From contig JAPDDQ010000013.1 of the NCBI GenBank assembly GCA_027587225.1, forward strand, positions 1-64,000: a stretch of DNA of 64,000 nucleotides. Direction: 5' to 3'. Shown here piece by piece: positions 59,753-64,000 of this stretch (its first letter is position 1; every line of letters starts with the position of its first letter). A program made the translations under genes and the position numbers. The notes beneath the pieces are model-generated. The model saw only the letters and a program-made list of their open reading frames with translations, was not told the DNA's origin and ran no database searches. This stretch comes from Solirubrobacter taibaiensis. Lineage in GTDB: Bacteria; Actinomycetota; Thermoleophilia; Solirubrobacterales; Solirubrobacteraceae.

Positions 59753-59809
59753 CATGGTGTGAGCCAGGCAATGGAAGATCCGCCGGACCCCTTAGGGCGA
59801 TATTTCGGC

Positions 59810-59827
59810 GGCGAGTCCTTACTCGCC
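59810..59827. terminator. Small perfect hairpin in the convergent gap
   Basis: GGCGAGT-CCTT-ACTCGCC, seven pairs with a four-base loop, between the sigma operon and the convergent lipoprotein gene. It could end either transcript. The rest of the 200-base gap (59720-59921) shows no gene. Confidence 0.4.
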
Positions 59828-59921
59828 TTACCACGGCTCTGAAGCCTGGTGGTCGCATTGAGCGGCCCCCAAAAGATTCGGTGGCAGCTCGGACGAGTGA
59901 CAGCGTCCGGGCGCCCCGCCG

Positions 59922-60857
59922 TTACTCTCCGCGCACGCTGAAATCGAACGCGCGCTCCACATCGGGACGTTCCTCGACGAGGCCGATCTCGGCGTCGAAG
60001 TCGGCCCACTGCTCGAGCACCGCGCGGTCCAGCTTCAGCCCGTCGGCGAAGATCGGCAGCACCGCGTCGAGTTGAGCCCGCACGAGTTCGCGGTCGTCGG
60101 TCTCGGCCGCCTTCGCGATCACGTCCACGGCCTTCTCGGGATTCGCCCGCGCAGCGTCCAGCCCGGCCGCGATCGCGTCCAGGGCGGCTTCGACCCGCGG
60201 ACGTTCCGCCGCCAGCGTCTCCCGCGAGGTGAAGAACACGACCTCGGGGTAAGGCGGGGCGCCGTACTCCTCGACGCGGAACTCGTTCGCCTTCAGCCCC
60301 CGCTGCTTCAAGGCCACGCCCTCGGCGTTCCAGAACACCGGCACCGCGTCCACCCGCTTGGTCAGCAGCCGCGACACGGCGTTGAAGCCGATCGTCACCT
60401 GCTTGATCTTCGACACGTCCCCGCCGTCGTGCTCCACGATCGCCTTCAGGAACGCGGGGTCGGACGGCAGCCCGGAGACGCCGACCGTGCGCCCCTCCAG
60501 GTCCCGCGGCCGCGCCACGTCGGGCTGCGCGACCAGCGCCGCCAGCGGCTTGCCGACCAACGCGCCGACGGCGACCACGTCGGTGCCCGCGGCCCGCGCG
60601 ATCGCGAGGTCGTGGATGTCCAGCACGCCGAGCTCGACCTTCCCGCTCGTCACGAGCTTGAGCCCGTCCGGCCCGGACCCGGGCGTCTGGATCCGCACGG
60701 CCGCCTCGTCGGCCAGGTAGATCGGCGCGTGCACGGGGTTGGGGACGAAGTCCAGCGCGACCGTGACCGGCCGCTGCGAGGGGGCGGAAGCGGGCTCTTC
60801 ATCGCCGCCGCACCCGGCGACCGCGAGGAGCGTCAGAAGCACGACAAGACGACGCAT
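59922..60857 (-). CDS. ABC transporter substrate-binding lipoprotein, NMT1/THI5-like
   Basis: A 311-residue lipoprotein: lipobox LAVAGC with lipidated Cys16, then the periplasmic-binding fold (VTVALDFVPNPVHAPIYLAD, LVTSGKVELGVLDIHDLAIA, GRTVGVSGLPSDPAFLKAIV). NMT1/THI5-like proteins bind pyrimidines, thiamine precursors, nitrate/sulfonates or other small molecules. No permease or ATPase is adjacent, so it is an orphan here. ATG 60857 is preferred over an upstream TTG because the signal begins there. It is divergent by 28 bases from the queuosine-salvage gene. Confidence 0.85.
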   Translation of the reverse strand: MRRLVVLLTLLAVAGCGGDEEPASAPSQRPVTVALDFVPNPVHAPIYLADEAAVRIQTPGSGPDGLKLVTSGKVELGVLDIHDLAIARAAGTDVVAVGALVGKPLAALVAQPDVARPRDLEGRTVGVSGLPSDPAFLKAIVEHDGGDVSKIKQVTIGFNAVSRLLTKRVDAVPVFWNAEGVALKQRGLKANEFRVEEYGAPPYPEVVFFTSRETLAAERPRVEAALDAIAAGLDAARANPEKAVDVIAKAAETDDRELVRAQLDAVLPIFADGLKLDRAVLEQWADFDAEIGLVEERPDVERAFDFSVRGE

Positions 60858-60871
60858 GCGGTCCAAGACCG

Positions 60872-60877
60872 TAGCCT
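60872..60877 (+). promoter_or_regulatory. Leaderless promoter -10 of the Qng1-like gene
   Basis: TAGCCT ends eight bases before GTG 60886, the same spacing class as the other leaderless starts here. Confidence 0.45.
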
Positions 60878-60885
60878 GTCCGGCT

Positions 60886-61713
60886 GTGCTCGCCGACGAG
60901 GTCCGCCGCCACTGCGCTCAGATCGCCGCGACGGCGCGCCACGTCCGGATCGACGTCGACGCGCCGATCGAGCTGGGCGGAATCGCCGGTCTGGACCCCG
61001 AGCTGCACTTCCTCGAAGGCTCGCCGGACGACGTCGCCCGTTACGTCCTGATCCTCGACACGATCAACTTCGGCTCCGGCTACTTCCACGAACTCGACAC
61101 CACCACCGACGCGATCACCGAGCGCCTCACCACCCATGCCCGCGCCGACGGGCCCTGGACGGCCGAGCAACTGCACGCGCTCGACGCGAACGTCGTGGCC
61201 ACCACGCTCGGCTTGGAGCCCAGCCACCGTCTCACCGGGCTGTACGCCGAGGCGCTCAACCAGCTCGGCGCCTGGCTCCCCGAGAACGCCCTCGGCACCA
61301 CGGCCGACGACCTCGCCCGGCGCCTGAGCACGATGCCGTTCTTCGCCGACCACGGCTTCTACAAGCGCGCCCAGATCGCCGCCAACGACCTGCACCTCGC
61401 GAACGTCGTGGACTTCCCGGACGTCGACCGCCTCACGATCTTCGCCGACAACCTGGTCCCGCACGTCCTGCGGCTGGACGGCGTCCTGATCTACGACGAC
61501 GCGCTCGCGCACGCCATCGACAACAAGCACGAGCTTCCCGCCGGTGAGGCGTTCGAGCGCGAGGTGCGCGCCACCGCCGTCCACGCCTGCGAACTGCTCG
61601 CGCAACGCGCGAACGTCCCGCCGCGCACGCTCGACAACTGGCTCTGGAACCGCGGCCAGCACCCGCCCTACAGCGAGCAGCCCGCGCACATCACGAAGAC
61701 GGTCTTCTACTGA
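60886..61713 (+). CDS. Queuosine-salvage family protein (Qng1/DUF2419-like)
   Basis: A 275-residue protein with the DUF2419 pattern: LDTINFGSGYFHEL, a segment FADNLVPHVLRLDGVLIYDD, EVRATAVHACELLA, and the C-terminal HITKTVFY in place of the usual HRT-type ending. Qng1 releases queuine from queuosine 5'-monophosphate; bacterial members exist, for example in Sphaerobacter. GTG 60886 is set by the -10 and by upstream codons belonging to the lipoprotein region. It overlaps the flavin reductase start by TGATG. Confidence 0.8.
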   Translation: MLADEVRRHCAQIAATARHVRIDVDAPIELGGIAGLDPELHFLEGSPDDVARYVLILDTINFGSGYFHELDTTTDAITERLTTHARADGPWTAEQLHALDANVVATTLGLEPSHRLTGLYAEALNQLGAWLPENALGTTADDLARRLSTMPFFADHGFYKRAQIAANDLHLANVVDFPDVDRLTIFADNLVPHVLRLDGVLIYDDALAHAIDNKHELPAGEAFEREVRATAVHACELLAQRANVPPRTLDNWLWNRGQHPPYSEQPAHITKTVFY

Positions 61714-62180
61714 TGCGCGAGTTCGAAGGCATCGTCGGCGACCTCGAGTACCCGATGTTCATCGTCACCGTGCCCGGCCCGTTCGGCTGCCTCGTCGGCT
61801 TCACGACCCAGGCCAGCATCGACCCGCCGCGCTTCATCGCCTGCCTCTCGCACAAGAACCGCACGTTCCGCGAGGGCAAGGACGCACCCGCGCTCGGCGT
61901 CCACGCCGTCCCGGCCGAGGCGGAGGACCTCGCGCAGCTCTTCGGCGGCGAGACCGGTGACCAGACGGACAAGTTCGGGCGCACGCAGTGGCGTGAGGGG
62001 CCGCTCGGCGTCCCGATCCTCGACCGCTGCGAGAACTGGTTCGTCGGCCGCGTGCTCGCGCGCGTCGACGCGGGTGATCACGACGCGTTCCTGCTCGAGC
62101 CGATCGACGCCTCCTCGGGTGACGGCGAGGAGTTCACGTTCCACCGCGCGAAGCGGATCGATCCCGGTCACGAGGCCTGA
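61713..62180 (+). CDS. Flavin reductase-like FMN-binding protein
   Basis: A 155-residue split-barrel protein (CLVGFTTQASIDPPRFIACL, then a C-terminal domain with VPILDRCENWFVGRVLARV) of the flavin reductase family. It reduces FMN or FAD, or uses flavin in a two-component system. The one-base overlap with the Qng1 gene suggests co-translation, although a functional link is unclear. Confidence 0.85.
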   Translation: MREFEGIVGDLEYPMFIVTVPGPFGCLVGFTTQASIDPPRFIACLSHKNRTFREGKDAPALGVHAVPAEAEDLAQLFGGETGDQTDKFGRTQWREGPLGVPILDRCENWFVGRVLARVDAGDHDAFLLEPIDASSGDGEEFTFHRAKRIDPGHEA

Positions 62181-62206
62181 ACCGACTCTCACGGTCGGAC
62201 GTCTGA

Positions 62207-62220
62207 CCGCATTCATGCGG
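62207..62220. terminator. Short hairpin before the sigF gene
   Basis: CCGCAT-TC-ATGCGG, a perfect inverted repeat 27 bases after the flavin reductase stop. It is weak, so it may be a terminator or a regulatory site of the sigma gene. Confidence 0.4.
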
Positions 62221-62255
62221 AGCAAAACCACGCGTGCGTAGGTTTCCGGGGGCAG

Positions 62256-63002
62256 ATGCGCCACACGGGGGAACTGTGGAGGCGCGCTCGCCTGGGTGAC
62301 AGCCATGCGCGGAGCCGCCTGATCGAGCAGCACATGCCGCTCGCGCGATCACTCGCGGTGCAGTACCGCCACGCGCGGGAGCCGCTGGAGGACCTGTGCC
62401 AGGTGGCGAACGTCGGCTTGGTCAAGGCCGTGGACCGCTACGACCCGGTGCGCGGCATCGCGTTCACGTCGTTCGCCGTCCCGACCATCCTCGGCGAGCT
62501 CAAGCGCCACTTCCGCGATCGCACGTGGACGATCCACGTCTCCCGCGGGACGCAGGAGGCGATCGCCCGTGTCGAGAAGGTCAGCGAGGGCATGCGCCAG
62601 GAGCTCGGGCGCTACCCGAGCGTCAACGAGGTCGCGCACGCCACGGGGATGAGCGTGGAGGAAGTGACCGAGGCGCGCCTGGCCGCCGGCGCTTCGCGGC
62701 TCGCCAGCCTCGACGCACCGGTGACCACCCGCGACGACGCCGGCGACACCGGCCTCGCGGACACGCTGGGTCGTGACGACGACGGCCTCAACCGGGTCGA
62801 GAACGCGCTGTGGATCGAGCAGCTCAGCGGCACGCTCACGGAGCGCCAGCGCGAGGTGCTGCGCCTGCGCTTCGTCGAGGACCTCGTCCAGCGCGAGATC
62901 GCCGAGCGCGTCGGGCTCTCGCAGATGCACGTGTCGCGGATCCTCCGCGACACGCTCGCGCAGCTCGCCTCAGCCGACGCGACTTCAGCCGACGCGGCGT
63001 AG
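62256..63002 (+). CDS. SigB/SigF-family sigma factor
   Basis: A 248-residue group 3 sigma factor: region 2 (LIEQHMPLARSLAVQYRHAR to DLCQVANVGLVKAVDRYDPV), region 3 and region 4 (LTERQREVLRLRFVEDLVQR, then GLSQMHVSRILRDTLAQLA). Group 3 sigma factors of actinobacteria drive general stress genes and are controlled by anti-sigma/anti-anti-sigma switches. The convergent neighbour is a SpoIIE-type phosphatase, which often acts in such switches. The last 18 bases overlap it. Confidence 0.93.
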   Translation: MRHTGELWRRARLGDSHARSRLIEQHMPLARSLAVQYRHAREPLEDLCQVANVGLVKAVDRYDPVRGIAFTSFAVPTILGELKRHFRDRTWTIHVSRGTQEAIARVEKVSEGMRQELGRYPSVNEVAHATGMSVEEVTEARLAAGASRLASLDAPVTTRDDAGDTGLADTLGRDDDGLNRVENALWIEQLSGTLTERQREVLRLRFVEDLVQREIAERVGLSQMHVSRILRDTLAQLASADATSADAA

Positions 63003-64000
63003 CCCCAGCAGCGCGATGTCGTCGTCGCGCGCGGCGGGGAGCGAGACGAGGAGCTGGTCGGCGATCGCGCCGAGCGGCCCCTCGGCGCGGCCCGCGGCGT
63101 CCGCGAGCATCGCCAGCCCGGTGTCGATCGGCCGCTTGCGGCCTTCGACCAGCCCGTCGGTGTACAGCCACAGCGTCTGCCCGACGGCGAGCGAGAACGC
63201 GCTCGACTCGCAGTCGGTGGCGCCGCCGAAGCCCAACGGCGGGCAGCGCGGCATGTCCACGAAGCCGACGCCGGCGATCAGCGGTGGGAGATGGCCCGCG
63301 GTCGCGACTTCGCCGCGGCCCGTGGCGAGGTCGAGCACGACGTACACGACGGTCACGAAGGCGATCTCGCCCCCGGTCTGATCCACGAGCGCGTGCAGGT
63401 CGTCGATCACCTCGGCCGGGGACACGCCTTTGAGCGCGTAGGCGCGCAGCGCGTTGCGGATCTGGCCCATCGTCGCGGCCGCCTCCAGCCCGCGCCCGCC
63501 GACGTCGCCGATGACGATCCCGACGCGCCCGTCCGGCAGGAAGAACGCGTCGTACCAGTCACCGCCCGCGTGGTCGCGCGCGTCGCTCGGGACGTAGCGG
63601 ACAACGAGCTCGTAGCCCGGCAGGTCCGGGAGCCGCGAGGGCAACAGCGCCCGCTGCAGCAGCTCCGCGGTGCGATGTTCGCGCGAGAACAGCCGCGCGT
63701 GGTCGAGCGCGAGCCCGGCGCGGCGGCCGACCTCCTCCGCCAGCTCCAGGTCACGGCCGGTGTAGCGGCGCCCGGACTCCGCCCACACGAACGTGATCGC
63801 CCCGAGGGTGCGGTCGCGCACCGTCATCGGCACCACCATGACCGAGTGCATCTGCAGGTCCCGCACGAGCTGGATCTGCTCCTCGTCGAGCGCCGCCGCC
63901 TCGAGCAGCGCGCGGTCGATCTCGGGGTAGAGCTCGGAACGGCCCGAGCGGATCACGGCGGGCGCGCCGGTCGGCGCGTCGGGGTCCGGCGGGTAACGCT
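62985..64000 (-). CDS. SpoIIE-type (PP2C) phosphatase with GAF domain, 5' end off the right edge
   Basis: An open frame reaching the right edge without a start, at least 338 residues. A GAF domain (about 1-110 of the visible part, MTVRDRTLGAITFVWAESGR, GRRAGLALDHARLFSREHR) is followed by the PP2C fold: GGDWYDAFFLPDGRVGIVIG, ATMGQIRNALRAYALKG and YTDGLVEGRKRPIDTG with the metal-binding aspartates. It probably dephosphorylates an anti-anti-sigma factor of the SigF-like factor next door. GTG 63956 reads inside the domain and is unlikely to be the start. Confidence 0.92.
   Translation of the reverse strand, partial: RYPPDPDAPTGAPAVIRSGRSELYPEIDRALLEAAALDEEQIQLVRDLQMHSVMVVPMTVRDRTLGAITFVWAESGRRYTGRDLELAEEVGRRAGLALDHARLFSREHRTAELLQRALLPSRLPDLPGYELVVRYVPSDARDHAGGDWYDAFFLPDGRVGIVIGDVGGRGLEAAATMGQIRNALRAYALKGVSPAEVIDDLHALVDQTGGEIAFVTVVYVVLDLATGRGEVATAGHLPPLIAGVGFVDMPRCPPLGFGGATDCESSAFSLAVGQTLWLYTDGLVEGRKRPIDTGLAMLADAAGRAEGPLGAIADQLLVSLPAARDDDIALLGLRRVG

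Noticed and set aside
59720..59921. A riboswitch or gene in the 200-base gap near the NMT1/THI5-like lipoprotein
   Set aside because: No TPP-type conserved core or long stem seen, only small hairpins; also it is at the 3' end of the lipoprotein gene, not the 5' end.
1..64000. tRNA, rRNA, CRISPR arrays, IS elements, prophage or integron sites
   Set aside because: No cloverleaf, repeated spacer array, transposase, integrase or long direct repeats were seen on reading; a tRNA or repeat scan would be needed for certainty.

Overview
The window is a 64 kb, very GC-rich (roughly 70 percent), densely coded stretch of a bacterial chromosome. Codon use, many GTG starts, leaderless TANNNT promoters, a SigB/SigF-type sigma factor next to a SpoIIE-type phosphatase, an F420-type PPOX protein and an RTX-repeat secreted protein suggest a soil actinobacterium of the Thermoleophilia (Solirubrobacter/Conexibacter-like). 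That assignment is inference from style. I found no rRNA, tRNA, CRISPR array, insertion sequence or prophage, and no stretch over 300 bases without a gene; the largest gap is about 200 bases.

Layout. 1-3585: two overlapping genes for large proteins I do not recognise, one cut by the left edge. 3680-6385: CPA2 cation/proton antiporter, a possible small gene and a TetR regulator with twin palindromic operators. 6382-15294: the most unusual metabolic block. A tightly overlapping four-gene operon (fatty acyl-CoA reductase/HAD fusion, zinc alcohol dehydrogenase, LarA-like protein, PlsC acyltransferase) is divergent from a TetR gene. Beyond that lies larB-larC-larE, which makes the nickel-pincer nucleotide cofactor that LarA-family enzymes need. 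15442-19990: small proteins, an ACT protein, a kinase-like protein, a methyltransferase/glycosyltransferase fusion and a GT39-like membrane glycosyltransferase.

19955-25482: six genes on the minus strand, nearly all overlapping: ECF-like sigma factor, HTH protein, ImmA/IrrE protease, Rad50/RloC-like ATPase with a CPVC hook, a small HEPN-like protein and a patatin phospholipase. It has the build of an undescribed stress or anti-phage system and is my main candidate. 25502-30945: a desuccinylase-like peptidase, small proteins, a GGDEF-EAL protein, a VOC protein, a possible five-codon ORF and an HD-GYP protein (cyclic-di-GMP turnover).

30969-49149: secreted and envelope proteins (TolB-like protein, MMPL transporter, MocR regulator with an EamA exporter, secreted hydrolases, CAP protein, SGNH hydrolase, serine hydrolase, GST-like protein and a 1153-residue tandem amidase). 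Two related short palindromic repeats lie here, one inside the MocR reading frame. 49258-52371: ABC transporter plus two-component system. 52470-64000: DsbA-like, cupin, HhH-GPD glycosylase, RTX protein, PPOX protein, a coiled-coil lysozyme-like protein, DUF488, a PAS/GAF-type histidine kinase, an ECF sigma factor with its CU044_5270 partner, a substrate-binding lipoprotein divergent from a queuosine-salvage (Qng1/DUF2419) gene with a flavin reductase, and SigF facing a truncated SpoIIE phosphatase.

Two habits recur: co-directional genes joined by ATGA/GTGA/TGATG overlaps, and convergent genes whose 3' ends overlap.
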